Made by a program: the position numbers and the translations under genes. The notes below the pieces were generated by a model. It saw nothing but the letters and a program-made list of their open reading frames with translations, was not told the DNA's origin and did not search any database. A stretch of 64,000 nucleotides of DNA from Batillaria attramentaria (lineage: Eukaryota; Mollusca; Gastropoda; Batillariidae): assembly GCA_018292915.2 (NCBI GenBank), contig JACVVK020000476.1, forward strand, positions 375,001 to 439,000, written 5' to 3'. Below are positions 1-10,204 of this stretch, in pieces (the stretch's first letter is position 1; each line of letters starts with the position of its first letter).

Positions 1-100
1 AGAGCGTCTACACAATGGGGCGCGCCCTATACTAATCACCAGACGTCCAATGTTCAACTGTCCGTTTTCAGTAGCATTTGTTCTTTCCGAAAATGCCTGG

Positions 101-1584
101 CTACAGCCGTGGCACAGCTCGGAATGTGAAAGGCATCGGGGTGAACGCAAGCCCTAGGATTCCTTCCAAAGATGGCAGCTGCCCGTCTTCGGGTGGCAGG
201 AAGCGGAAGTGCTGTATCATGGCGGCCAGATAGAGGAAGAGCTCCATGCGGGCCAAGGACTCGCCCAGACACACGCGGCGACCTGTAGAGAATGGGATAA
301 ACTCCTCAGTTTACCGTCCGGACCGATGAACATCTCAGGTCGGAATGTGTCAGGGTCTTCCCACACCTCAGAGTCGTGCAGAACGGAGTCTAGGTTGGGA
401 ATCACCGTGGTTCCCTTCGGGATGGTATATCCGGCAAAGCTGACGTCACAGGATGTTGTGTGGAGGACGCTTAGGGGGGCGACGCTGGCAATGCGGAGAA
501 CTTCCGTCGTCGTGGCTTCGAGGTACATCATTTCCGGTCTGTCTTGCATTGTCGGTCTACGGTCGACGCCGACGACCTTCCTGATCTCCTGGTGGCACTT
601 CTCCTGGACGTCGGGGTGATGTAGAAAGTAGGCGACGGCCCAACGCAGTGTGATAGCTGTTGTCTCGGATCCTGCAGCAAACAAGTGAAAAATGACCATC
701 GGTAGACCTTTCTCCGTGATGTAGGAAACTTTCTGATCGGCCTCGTCCTGCCGAACTCGTCTCAAGTAGGCCGTGATGAAGTCGTCCGGAGGATTGGGGC
801 CGACGTCCAGCAGCTGGATATGCCGAGCGACGATTGGCTGGATAAAGGTATTTAGCAAACGCCGAAGACCCCGGATGATGTCGTGCGTCTTAAAAGGGTC
901 CCCAGGAATATGCCGCACAGCTGGGAAGAGACCTGCAACAAGGCTGGCTTGGCCAGCAATACTGGCGTCCATAGCCTTCATACAATCCTCGAATGCCTGA
1001 TCATCGTAGTCGAATCGCTTGCCGTAGAGCATGGAACAGATGTTGTTGGACACACTGATCAGCGTCAAACGAGTCATGTCGAAGGGCTGGCCATCCTTGC
1101 TGGCGATTGTCCGGATGTACTCGGTGACCTCCTCTTGAATCTTCTGCGCCAGGAGGTTCTTCCCCATGCCAAGGTCCCGCAGAATCTCCAGGCAAGCTTT
1201 CCTTACTGGCTTCCATTCTGCTCCAGATGCGAGCACAATTCCTTTCTCGTCCGATACAAGATCATTCAACGGAAAAAAACAGGTCTGTCTGAAAAAAACG
1301 TCTGCTCGCTTGACAAGAGCTTCCTTGATGACTTTGTGACTGTTCAAGACGACCGTCAGCTGTCGGCCCATGTACAGGCTGAAGATGTCCCCGTACTGAC
1401 GCCGCCATTTTCGGAAGGTCGCATGGGAATCTTTCCTCAGCAGGTGCACGTGACCCAGTAGTGGTAGAGCGAAACCAGGTGCCGGGGGAAGGTGGGAAGA
1501 TCGCCGGGGGTAGAGCCACAACAGCAGCGATAGCAACACCAACATCCCGGTCAACAGTAGGGCGGTCGAGTCAAAGACAGTCAT
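101..1584 (-). pseudogene. Cytochrome P450, CYP2-like, full length but frameshifted
   Basis: Full-length copy read leftwards from the ATG at 1584 to a TAG at 101. The N-terminus has a hydrophobic anchor (about residues 8-25) and a proline hinge altered to LPPAPG. The I-helix AGSET and K-helix EVLR are present. Near codon 425 (junction at about 308/309) 10 bases found in every other copy are missing, so the frame leaves the P450 sequence before the haem loop and stops at 217. FSTGRRVCLG is still encoded downstream in the shifted frame. The upstream flank matches the type C fragments, yet this copy is complete. Residues around 95-118 resemble type B while the later half resembles type A. An in-frame TTG/ATG-type extension to 1683 exists but reads through sequence shared as flank, so I prefer the MTVFDS start. 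It is a pseudogene unless the 10-base gap is a sequence error. Confidence 0.85.
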
Positions 1585-2128
1585 GTCGTGGGCAGTGAGT
1601 GAGCTGGCTGTAGAAAGTACAGATTGTCCCTGCTCGGGAATCTGAAATGTTTCAACACAGACTTCAGTTATTGAAAAAAACAAATGCGACGTAGCACCAA
1701 TATAACAAATACGGTGCTAGTTGTATAAGCATGACGTTTCCTTAACTGCATGTTGTATACTAATCATGAGAGATTTAACATGACTCAGAAGATGAATACT
1801 GACTTTCTCAAAAGAAATAGATAAACATAAGTATACGAAAGGTGTCCGGTCAAAATCGTTTTATAAAAAAGATACCGTCGAAAATTGTTCAGTTGCTGAC
1901 TGCAACATGCACTAACCGCTGTCTACTGGAACTGTCTACTGCAAATACACATTGCTTAAGTTAACTGCTGGCTCTAACGTCTACAGCTTTTCAATGCTGG
2001 GTACACACATACCGCAGAGACGTAACTGAATACACGGGAAGATTATTGTGGACGTCCCTGCACAAGTCATACAAAGATGGAGATGACAGGTGTCCACGGG
2101 TGCCTCATGGGGTGTATATGGACTACGA
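1585..2128. other. Upstream flank of the first P450 copy, no gene seen
   Basis: About 60 bases next to the start codon are conserved in all array members; the rest is shared only with type C upstream regions (14423, 28290, 44250, 58143). No convincing TATA box. An ACAG just upstream of the shared leader could be a splice acceptor for a 5' UTR intron, but this is weak. Confidence 0.5.
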
Positions 2129-2216
2129 TGGGTGGGTGTTTGGGGGTTTAACGTCTTTTTCCACCACATAGGGTGATATCAAAGACGGGGAAACGATGGA
2201 AAAAGCCAGCACAAAT
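2129..2216 (-). mobile_element. SINE body/tail fragment
   Basis: Body and tail (GGGT units, TTTAACGTC, CCACCACATAGGGTGATATC, ending GCCAGCAC) without the tRNA-like head. The same fragment occurs in each type C upstream region. Confidence 0.55.
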
Positions 2217-2436
2217 GTATATGGACTGGGAATGTGGGGGTACAGATAGGTTTTCAATATGGGTTTCACATATAAAAGTGAAAATGGGATTCGCATGGGT
2301 TCTACATTGTGGGATTCATCTGGGATTGAAGTTGAAGCCCACATTAACACCATTTCCTCCCTACATAGATCCCATAATTATGTCGTTTTCCGATCCTTTC
2401 AGGCGTCTACTTTGTTTGTACTTTCGGTTCCTCCGG

Positions 2437-2444
2437 CACACACA

Positions 2445-2492
<48 letters not shown>

Positions 2493-2512
2493 CTCTCTCT
2501 CTCTCTCTCTTT
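2437..2512. repeat. (CA)n(CT)n compound microsatellite
   Basis: About 50 bases of CA followed by CT, upstream of the copy at 101. Confidence 0.95.
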
Positions 2513-2819
2513 CTAACCGTTGCCAGTCGTGGAAACGGCAAGTGCGTGGCATGGCCTGTAGCGCTGTAGTGGAAACTGGGCTGTACCGACCTGTATTTTA
2601 CAGTTTCAGGGCGCCGTCTGCTGAATGCGTGTCCCCCGCCCATACTGTGCTCATGTGAACGCGATGTTTGCCCACGGAAACTTTCTGCACGTGTTGCTAA
2701 ACTTCAGACTTGCATCATGCGTGATGCAGGCCACCGGGTACGAGTCCTTGATTCATCCTACTGAAAATAGATTCTTGTACAGACCTTACTCGTTTGTCAC
2801 GGGATAGGTCAGTATTTGG

Positions 2820-3009
2820 GAGATTGGCGCCCTTCAGTTTCAACCATTTATAGGTGACTGATATCATAGAGGGGGGGGGGGGGGGGGCAATGCCAGCTCA
2901 AAAGGCCAGCACAAATTAATATTAAAGCCGTGATTCGCCGACTGAACTCACGACCCAAGCATTTCGGCAGTTCAGTGGAAGTCCAACGCTGTACCATTCC
3001 GCTAGACCT
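2820..3009 (-). mobile_element. tRNA-derived SINE, diverged copy with poly-G run
   Basis: Head (GCGGAATGGTACAGCGTTGGAC; GTGAGTTCAGTCGG) at 2930-3009 and a diverged body at 2820-2900. A run of about 17 G (2871-2887) interrupts the body. In the other type C upstream regions only the head and the first part of the body are left. Confidence 0.5.
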
Positions 3010-3406
3010 AAGTGGTTTACAGACTACAGAAAGTCAGTTGGCATGCGGAGGTAGATCAGTGGTAAACAGATACACAGTATGTATATGACATGCAGTAAGC
3101 TGATGTACAAACCTTGCAGTTTCGGACAACGGATTCGTCAGTTTGTGCAGCCGCTCAGTGGAAGACACACTCACAGCACCCAGGGTAAAGGGGTCAGCGT
3201 CTGTTAACACTGCTCAGTGCTCGCGGACAAGTGGCTCGTGCATTCGCCGGTGTAACAGCAGTGTACTCCGCCTGCAAAAAAAATCACTCCCCGACCAAAT
3301 CAACCAACCAACTCGACAAGAAACCATCCAGCAAAACAGCAACTACAACACCACAACTGTCACCAGAAACAACAACCACCCCTAAACCAGAACTTGAAGA
3401 ACGAGC

Positions 3407-3409
<3 letters not shown>

Positions 3410-3437
<28 letters not shown>

Positions 3438-3534
3438 AAAAAAATAAAAAAAATAAAAATAAATAATAAAAAATAAAAATAAAAAGGGGGGGGGGGGAGA
3501 AGAAAAAGAAAGAAAAGAAGAACAAAAAGAAACT
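3410..3534. repeat. Poly-C / A-rich low-complexity tract
   Basis: About 20 C, then A/T-rich simple sequence, a poly-G run (3486-3498) and more A-rich sequence. Equivalent tracts lie at 16147-16183, 30038-30088, 45977-46012 and 59884-59926. Confidence 0.9.
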
Positions 3535-3620
3535 CTTTTCAGTCACTCTGCAGCGGTGTACGCACAACTTGCGCGCTGCCATTTTTGTATGCATGTGTTA
3601 GTGTCAAGCAGACACACGTT

Positions 3621-3645
3621 CTTTATTGTCATGAGATTCGGCGAG
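3621..3645. other. Unoccupied target site of the 1.47 kb insertion
   Basis: CTTTATTGTCATGAGATTCGGCGAG runs straight on into GTGTCATAGTGTCA here, with no insertion. In the other four type C to type A intervals the same site is split and duplicated around the 1.46-1.48 kb element. This unit therefore keeps the older state. Confidence 0.6.
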
Positions 3646-4172
3646 TGTCATAGTGTCACGGGTGACGGTACACACGTAACTTGTGACGGATACAGACACC
3701 ACTAGACTAAGCAACACCCTATCCCGGGCGTAATGTCAGTTAGTTACCATTCAAGATGATCTCTCAGGCACAAATAACTCTGGGGCACTTCCAGCCTTAG
3801 GCTGTATTGACCCGGATCACTGTATACGTACGCATGAAGCCAATGAGGCTTAATCTTAATCTTGGGCAGCTCGGCTCGCGTGTTACACCGAGTCAAAAAT
3901 TAGCGAAATGAGCGAACGAACTAGGCAAACACATTTTCTTCTTTTCTTTTATTATGCAATAGGGTGCATACAGTAATGTTGTACCATGAACCGCAAAATA
4001 CTTTCGAGCTTACACAAGTTTCAGCAGCACTGAACAGCTGCCGTATGATGATAGTAAAACATAACACCCCCTCCCCCCCAAAAAAAAAGAAAGAAAGAAG
4101 AAGAAGAAAAAACAAAAAAACAAAAGCTATGCATTTGTCAACTATGAGTGTTTAGTCCATTTTACCTATGTA
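3646..4172. other. 3' flank of type A gene, no gene seen
   Basis: Related to the type B 3' flank at about 9190-10090 (for example GCAGACACACGTT, CCCGGGCGTAA, GATGATAGTAAAA). It was part of the ancestral gene unit. Confidence 0.5.
3948..3953 (-). terminator. Possible polyadenylation signal of the P450 gene at 4700
   Basis: AATAAA on the minus strand at the place equivalent to 9966, but about 750 bases past the stop because the type A flank holds the foldback element and neighbouring sequence. Equivalents for other type A copies are at 18061 and 31952. Earlier AATAAT variants (near 4624) might be used instead. Confidence 0.35.
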
Positions 4173-4449
4173 CTCCAGGGCCCGTATGTTAAAGTCGAGG
4201 TTAATTTAAGCCACGGCTACAGGCCTAACCCAGACTAGATCAAAAGAAACCCAAACATAAAAATAAGAAAGGAAGCGAAGAAAGGAAGAAAAAAATCCTT
4301 CGGCTTAGGCACCTTGCTGGAATGGGCCCGCTTCTTGATTTAAAACAAAAACAACAGAAAATTTAACCCTAGAGCTAGTTTAGTTCGAGGTTAGACTCTA
4401 ACCCAGGGCTAAAAGCCCTACCCTCGACTATTACATACGGGCTCTGGAG
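4173..4449. mobile_element. Foldback (MITE-like) element in type A 3' flank
   Basis: Ends are imperfect inverted repeats of about 30 bases (CTCCAGGGCCCGTATGTTAA on the left; ATTACATACGGGCTCTGGAG on the right). The interior is A-rich, with a small AGGGCTAAAAGCCCT hairpin near 4402-4421. Type B genes lack it in the corresponding 3' flank. It lies between the stop codon and the distal AATAAA of the gene at 4700, so it would be in a long 3' UTR. Confidence 0.6.
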
Positions 4450-4699
4450 TCTGTCCGTGTGAAAAATTACTCGTAGCCCATACTACGGTGGCCAGACCTG
4501 TTTTAGTGTGAGTGGCTAGCCCATTGTGTACTCTTCTACCACGCTCACTAAACGTCATTGTCAAGGCACAGGGTTTTGAAAGACCACTTGACAATGGGGT
4601 GCAGCATATATATTCAAAACGTATTATTACATATATTCGATAAATGTTCAAACTGCTGTTTTCAGTGGAATTCACTCATTCCCAAAATGCACAGTCTGT

Positions 4700-6190
4700 T
4701 TACTGTCTTGGTACAGCTCGAAATGTGAAAGGCATCGGGGTGTACGTAAACCCTAGGATTCCTTCCAAAGATGGCAGCTGCCCGTCTTCCGGTGGAAGGA
4801 AGCGGAAGTGCTGTATCATGGCGGCCAGATAGAGGAAGAGCTCCATGCGAGCCAAGGATTCGCCCAGACACACGCGGCGACCTGTAGAGAACGGGATAAA
4901 CTCCTCATACCGGATCAGTTTACCGTCCGGACCGATGAACCTCTCAGGTCGGAATGTGTCAGGGTCTTCCCACACCTCAGGGTCGTGCAAAACGGAGTCC
5001 AGGTTGGGAATCACCGTGGTTCCCTTTGGGATGGTATACCCGGCAAAGCTGACGTCACTGGATGTTGCGTGGGGGGCACTTAGGGGGGCGACGTTGGCAA
5101 TGCGGAGAACTTCCGTCGTGGTAGCTTCGAGGTACGTCATTTCCGGTCTGTCTTGCATTGTTGGTCTTCGGTCGACGCCGACGACCTTCCTGATCTCCTG
5201 GTGACACTTCTCCTGGACGTCGGGGTGATGTAGAAAGTAGGCGACGGCCCAGCGCAGTGTGGTGGCGGACGTCTCGGATCCTGCAGTAAACAAGGTAAGG
5301 ATAACCATCGGCAGACTTTTCTCTGTGATGTAGGAGACTTTCTGGTCGGCCTCGTCCTGTCGAACTCGTCTCAAGTAGGCAGTGATAAAGTCGTCCGGAG
5401 GATTGGGGCCGCCGTCCAGCTCCTGGATATGCCGAGTGACGATGGGCTGGATAAAGGTATCCAGCAAAAGGCGAATACCCCGGACAATGTCGTGCGTCTT
5501 AAAAGGGTCCCCAGGAATATGCCGCACAAATGGAAAGAGACCTGCAACAAGACTGGTCTGGCCAGCAACAATGGCGTCCATAGCCTTCATATAATCCTTG
5601 AATACCTGATCATCGTAGTCGAATCGCTTGCCGTAGAGAATGGAACAGATGTTGTTGGAGACACTGATCTGTGTCAAGTGAGTCATGTCGAAGGGCTGGC
5701 CGTCCTTGCTGGCGATTGCCCGGATGTACTCGGTGACCTCCTCCTGAATCTTCTCCGTCAGAAGGTTCTTTCCCATTCCAAGCTCTCGCAGAATCTCCAG
5801 GGAAGCTTTTCTTACTGTCTTCCATTCTGCTCCTGATGCGGCCACGATCCCTTTCTCGTCCGTTACGAGGAAAACCAGCCCGAATTCAGGTCTATCTGAA
5901 AAAACATCTGCTTGCTTGACAAGAGCTTCCTTGATGACCTTGTGACCGTTCAAGACGACCGTCAGCTGCTGGCCCATGTACAGGCTGAAGATTTCCCCAT
6001 ATTGACGCCGCCATGTTCGGAACGTCGCGAGGGGATCTTTACCCAACAGATGCAAGTGACCCAGCAGTGGCAGAGCGAAACCAGGGCCCGGGGGAAGGCG
6101 GGAGGATCGCCGGGGGTAGAGCCACAACAACAGCGATAGCAACAGCACCACCCCGGTCAACAATAGGGCGGTCGAGTCAAAGACAGTCAT
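4700..6190 (-). CDS. Cytochrome P450 monooxygenase, CYP2-like, type A1 (intact)
   Basis: Intact intronless 496-codon gene, a normal length for a microsomal P450. It has an N-terminal signal-anchor helix (about 8-25), basic stop-transfer YPRRSSR, and the hinge LPPGPG (32-37). Other landmarks are C-helix WxxxR (W123, R127), I-helix AGSET (303-307), K-helix ExxR (E360-R363), FRPERF (413-418) and the haem loop FSTGRRVCLG with the thiolate ligand C441. Family knowledge: ER-bound, NADPH-P450-reductase-dependent oxidation of small lipophilic molecules; the substrate cannot be read from sequence. The start MTVFDS is shared by all copies. It differs from the copy at 48634 at about seven residues (for example P101/A101, L137/F137, T299/H299). 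The 3' flank carries a foldback element and a possible AATAAA at 3948-3953. Confidence 0.95.
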   Translation of the reverse strand: MTVFDSTALLLTGVVLLLSLLLWLYPRRSSRLPPGPGFALPLLGHLHLLGKDPLATFRTWRRQYGEIFSLYMGQQLTVVLNGHKVIKEALVKQADVFSDRPEFGLVFLVTDEKGIVAASGAEWKTVRKASLEILRELGMGKNLLTEKIQEEVTEYIRAIASKDGQPFDMTHLTQISVSNNICSILYGKRFDYDDQVFKDYMKAMDAIVAGQTSLVAGLFPFVRHIPGDPFKTHDIVRGIRLLLDTFIQPIVTRHIQELDGGPNPPDDFITAYLRRVRQDEADQKVSYITEKSLPMVILTLFTAGSETSATTLRWAVAYFLHHPDVQEKCHQEIRKVVGVDRRPTMQDRPEMTYLEATTTEVLRIANVAPLSAPHATSSDVSFAGYTIPKGTTVIPNLDSVLHDPEVWEDPDTFRPERFIGPDGKLIRYEEFIPFSTGRRVCLGESLARMELFLYLAAMIQHFRFLPPEDGQLPSLEGILGFTYTPMPFTFRAVPRQ

Positions 6191-6910
6191 GTCGTGGGCA
6201 GTGAGTGAGCTGGTTGTAGAGCGTACAGATACTCCCTGCTAGGAAATCTGAAACGTTTAAACACAGATTTCTGTTACTGATAAATCAAATGCGACTTAGC
6301 AGTAATATGATATTAGTATAAGAGTGATGTTTCCTCGACTTCATGTTGTATAATAAGCATGGGAGGCTTATATTAACATGACTCAGAAGATGCGTACTGA
6401 CTTTTTCAAAATACGTAAGGTACGACCTGAAAAAAATAAAAATAAAATATCAGCAATAGATGTACAGCGAAAATCAAGTTCTTCCTTTGGTGATTGCAAA
6501 TCTACATGCACAAACTGCTGCCTACTGAAATCATTATCTAAGTGCGTAAGAGTAAATGTCTACATCTTTTCAATGCTTGGTGAACACATACCGCAGAGCG
6601 GTAACAATACACGAGAAGACTATTTTGGTCGTCCCTGCACAGTGCATACAATATACTATTATGGGCTGGGTTCCGGGGGCTAGGGCCGTAGGTGTAGTTT
6701 GAGGAAGGTGACAGAGAAGAAAGTTGTAGCCCAAGGCTAGGTAGGCTTTAGATAGGGACTCGGGCATTGTTAACGTGGATATCGCCTTTGGTTACCAAAA
6801 GACAAACGACCTTTCCCTTGGATTTACATCGAGGGCTACCGCATGGCTCTCGACCACTAGGCAGCAGTTTGTGCATCGGTGTTCAAGTCATGGTGCCATA
6901 TGTATATAGA

Positions 6911-6966
6911 GCTTACATGATTAGTTGGAACTTGGAGTGGTTTACGGCGAAACTAATCATGTAAGC
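6911..6966. repeat. Perfect 16-base inverted repeat (hairpin) upstream of type A1 gene
   Basis: GCTTACATGATTAGTT and AACTAATCATGTAAGC are perfectly complementary across a 24-base loop, about 720 bases upstream of the P450 start at 6190. Confidence 0.7.
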
Positions 6967-7984
6967 TGTTTATACCACGAGCATTTTCTTTTCTCTTGGA
7001 AAATCCAATTTAGTGATTCAAGTGCTCATATTTGACAGACCGTTTTACAGAGACAATTCCCACCGACATCGCGAAAAGAAGTTGTTCCATTCAAAACCAC
7101 TGCGTGCTGTCTTGTTTTACGAGTTTGACGAATGACATTAAACGTGAAGATGACACTGTTGATACAAATTGCCAACACAGTAAATTCAACCATGAAAAAA
7201 ATAATTTCAAAGTTTACTATCTGCGTGGCCATATTCTTGCGCTAAATTCGTGTATCGGTGTAGAACTGGCTGCAAGCATCAGCCTCCCGGTAGAGAAGGG
7301 GGCGAAAAGTGTACGCGTGGGCAGATTCAAACACATTCGGCATGAATTGCAGCGATGTGTCAATCAGGAAAGCGCCAAGTTTCACTTGGTTCACGCTGTG
7401 AAGGCCATATTTTCGAATTTTCATCACGGTAGGCAGAAAACAGTAGTTCGTCTGCTCATGTGTTGCCTCAGTTTTCGTCTGCTCGTGTGTCGTGCGTGTG
7501 CTCGACTCGTCTCCTTCCCTGCGTGGTGTGGCGGCGATTTTGGTGGCTATCTGTCTCGTTTACACGTTTCCGGGTAGCGTTTGGCTTCTTGTTTTGCTGT
7601 TCTCTGCATTGTCTTTCCGAATTCAGTCAACATCACCTCATTTTTTTCCATTTTCTGCGGTTTTAGTCTTAGCAGAAGGTCAGAAATCTCCATTTCAAGG
7701 TCACTGACAGGTGACGTAACTGGAGTGTGTTTTTGTGAACTCGTAAACCACTGGGTGGGTCATGGAAAGCATAACTCACACTTTCGCTCTCTGTTTCTAT
7801 CTTCAGACGTAAAGCACTCATAGTTAACTCACTGAAAATTTGCACTGGCGAGTGGTCAGTGGCGACTGGTGTAACTTGAAGGGACAGGAATGTTTGGCGG
7901 CACATACATGTATATGTCATAGTACGTATATATACGTTTTCCATATTGAGTTTCACATGAAAAGTGAACTGAAGTAAGATTCGT

Positions 7985-7985
<1 letters not shown>

Positions 7986-8026
<41 letters not shown>
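7986..8026. repeat. (CA)n microsatellite, type A1 upstream
   Basis: About 20 CA units. Confidence 0.95.
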
Positions 8027-8028
<2 letters not shown>

Positions 8029-8559
8029 GCTTGTCACAGTAGTTCTGAGTCAGTGAATCAACTGGGATACTGAAAATGTCTTCTTCAGTGTACGGCATTG
8101 CACAAAATCGGACTACTCAACGTTAAAACTTTCATTCTATTTTGAAAACAGTGAAACTGCATTACCTCAGTATAGATTGCGCGGTGCCAGTTCAGTTTTA
8201 ACTTTAAGGCCGTAATCTGGAATCACCGCATTCCCGCTGTGTGGTATGCGCGCGTGACTGAGCACTGAGTTGGAATATGAGCTGCCTGTGTTATCATGCA
8301 TGTCAGTGTGTCGTCGTCGGATCGCCGCGCGCGTACAGGAGAGTGTAGACAAAAGGCCGGTTGCCGCCGTCCACACATTCTGTGCTGTCTGCTGTGCAGT
8401 TATGCGCTGCGCAATTGGACACCCCAACTCGGTCGAGCCCGCTGAGCGTTGGCAGTCGTGAAAAACGCGAACCGCGTGACATGGCCCGCAGCGCTGTAGT
8501 GGAAATTCGGTTCTACCGACTTGTATTTCAGCAGAGCATGTATACTGAAAGGGCCCCAG

Positions 8560-8613
8560 CATTCACTGACAGTTAAAACTGCATGAGTCCAACGCTCTAC
8601 CATTCCGCTAGAC
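8560..8613 (-). mobile_element. SINE A-box remnant in type A upstream region
   Basis: Last ~50 bases of the SINE that is complete at 38215-38410 (GCGGAATGGTAGAGCGTTGG on the minus strand). The same remnant is at 22648-22711 and 52486-52538. Confidence 0.5.
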
Positions 8614-9003
8614 TAATTGGTACACAGTGTACAGAAAGTCAGTTGGCATACGGAGGTAGATGGTACACCGACAGACACACAGTATGTAGGTATACAGACT
8701 GACATACAGTATATTGATATACATGTACTAACCTTACAGTTTCGTAGAACGGATTCGTCAGTTTGTGCAGCCGCTCAGTAAGGAGGTTAGCGCCGCCCTT
8801 CACCACTGCTGCAGCTGCTACTCAGTGCTCGCAGACCAGTGGCTGGTGCATTCGCCGGTGTAACAGCAGTGTACTCCACCAGCGAAAATCACTCCCCGAC
8901 CAAATCAAGCAACCGCGGACTCGGCAACAAACCAAGCAGCTAAACAACTACAGCACCACCACCACCACTCAGCTCCAAACCAGAACTTGAAGGGCCGAGT
9001 ACT

Positions 9004-9087
9004 CCCCCCCCCCCCCCCACCAAAAAAAAAATAAAAATAAAATAAAAATAAAAAATAAAAAATAAATAAAAATGAAATAAAAAAAAA
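9004..9087. repeat. Poly-C / (AAAAT)n low-complexity tract
   Basis: C run followed by A/T-rich simple repeat. The counterparts at 23089-23229 and 52924-53063 are longer, with AAAT/TAAA units. Confidence 0.9.
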
Positions 9088-9965
9088 CTCTTTAGTTTCA
9101 GCCCCAGACACTCTGCAACGGCTGAAGCACAACTGGCGCGCTGTCACTTTTGTATACATGTGTTACTGCCAAGCAGACACACGTTGTTTATTGTAATGAG
9201 ACTATTCGGCGAGCGTGTAATAGTGTCAGGGGTACACACGTAACTTGTTTTTTTTTTTTTTTCTTTTCTTTTTGGAACCTCAGTTGTAGGCTCGCTACAA
9301 GCCATAGAAGTGTATTTTTTTAAGGTAAAAGAGGTCAAGGTCAAATTGGATGCTTGTGATGTTCTTTTTGGCTATCGAGGACATGAGATCAAGGCCACTG
9401 TAAATTGGATTAACCATATCATTTTAATTGGGAAATGTGTGTGAGCATCTTTAAAAAACGAAATGCTCCATACCCCCTAGAAATAATTTTCAATCAACAA
9501 ATTCAGTTAAGAAAACTTTAAATCTGGTGGGTTCTTTCCACTTGCTTTTGTTGCTTTTTTTTTTTTTTTTTTTTGGCGGGGGAAGGGAGGGGTTTGTTGT
9601 TTTTTGTTCGTTTGTCACGTGTCCATCATCAGTAGACAAATTGTAGTGTTGTATTCAGAACCAATGAAGACGGTACGCTCAGCCAAGTTAAAAAGAAAAT
9701 AAATGAAAATAAATAATAAAAACACAGAATGAAGAAACATTATTTTATGGACACCGCTACACAAAGCAACACGATAGCCCGGGCGTAACGTCAGTTAACA
9801 TTCAAGATGAACTCCAGGGCACAGATGGCTCGGGTCACTGTATACGTATGCATAATGCGCCCCAGGTCAATGCCGCTTAATCCAGCTCTGAGCTGGGACG
9901 TTCAATCAGTGGTTCACGTGTTATACCGGCTAACAACAAACTAGACAGGCACATTTTTCTTTTCT

Positions 9966-9971
9966 TTTATT
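9966..9971 (-). terminator. Possible polyadenylation signal of the P450 gene at 10205
   Basis: AATAAA on the minus strand, 234 bases past the stop. The hexamer and its surroundings recur in all full-length units (24095, 39803 and 53932 for type B). Position and conservation are the only evidence. Confidence 0.45.
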
Positions 9972-10204
9972 GAGCAGGAGCGTGGATACATTAATTTTGT
10001 ACAATTTACTGCGAATACTTTCGACCATACACAAGTTTCAGGAGTACTGTACAGCTGCCGTATGATGATAGTAAAAATGCAGCTTTACATTTGTCAAGTG
10101 TGAGTGTTTAGCTCGTAACGTATTATTACATGTACTCGACGAATGTTCAAACTGTTGTTTTCAGTGACATTCACTCATTCCTGAAGTGCACAGGAAATGT
10201 ATGT

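Larger units (their letters stand above)
2217..3409. other. Repeat-rich spacer, no gene seen
   Basis: Between the SINE pieces and the microsatellite there is single-copy-looking sequence shared by type C units. The segment around 2516-2610 is also related to type A upstream sequence (about 8446-8535), showing that the A and C monomers derive from one ancestor. Confidence 0.5.
6191..8559. other. Type A1 upstream region, no gene supported
   Basis: Holds the hairpin (6911) and (CA)n (7986). A minus-strand frame near 7242-7427 is conserved in the other A1 units but resembles no protein I recognise and has no other support. The segment 6656-8240 is absent from the A2 unit at 34631. Confidence 0.5.
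8614..10204. other. Spacer between type A and type B genes, no gene seen
   Basis: Contains the poly-C/A tract, two poly-T runs (9249-9262, 9557-9574) and a block (about 9280-9530) rich in AAGGTCAA-like words that recurs in each A-B interval. No coding signal. Confidence 0.5.

Noticed and set aside
2259..2552. Open frames of HTHTHT, VCVCVC or ERERER
   Set aside because: They are translations of (CA)n and (CT)n microsatellites.
7242..7427. Minus-strand frame of about 60 codons conserved in the A1 units (also near 21348 and 51180)
   Set aside because: Not recognised, short, and conserved only because the units are recent duplicates.
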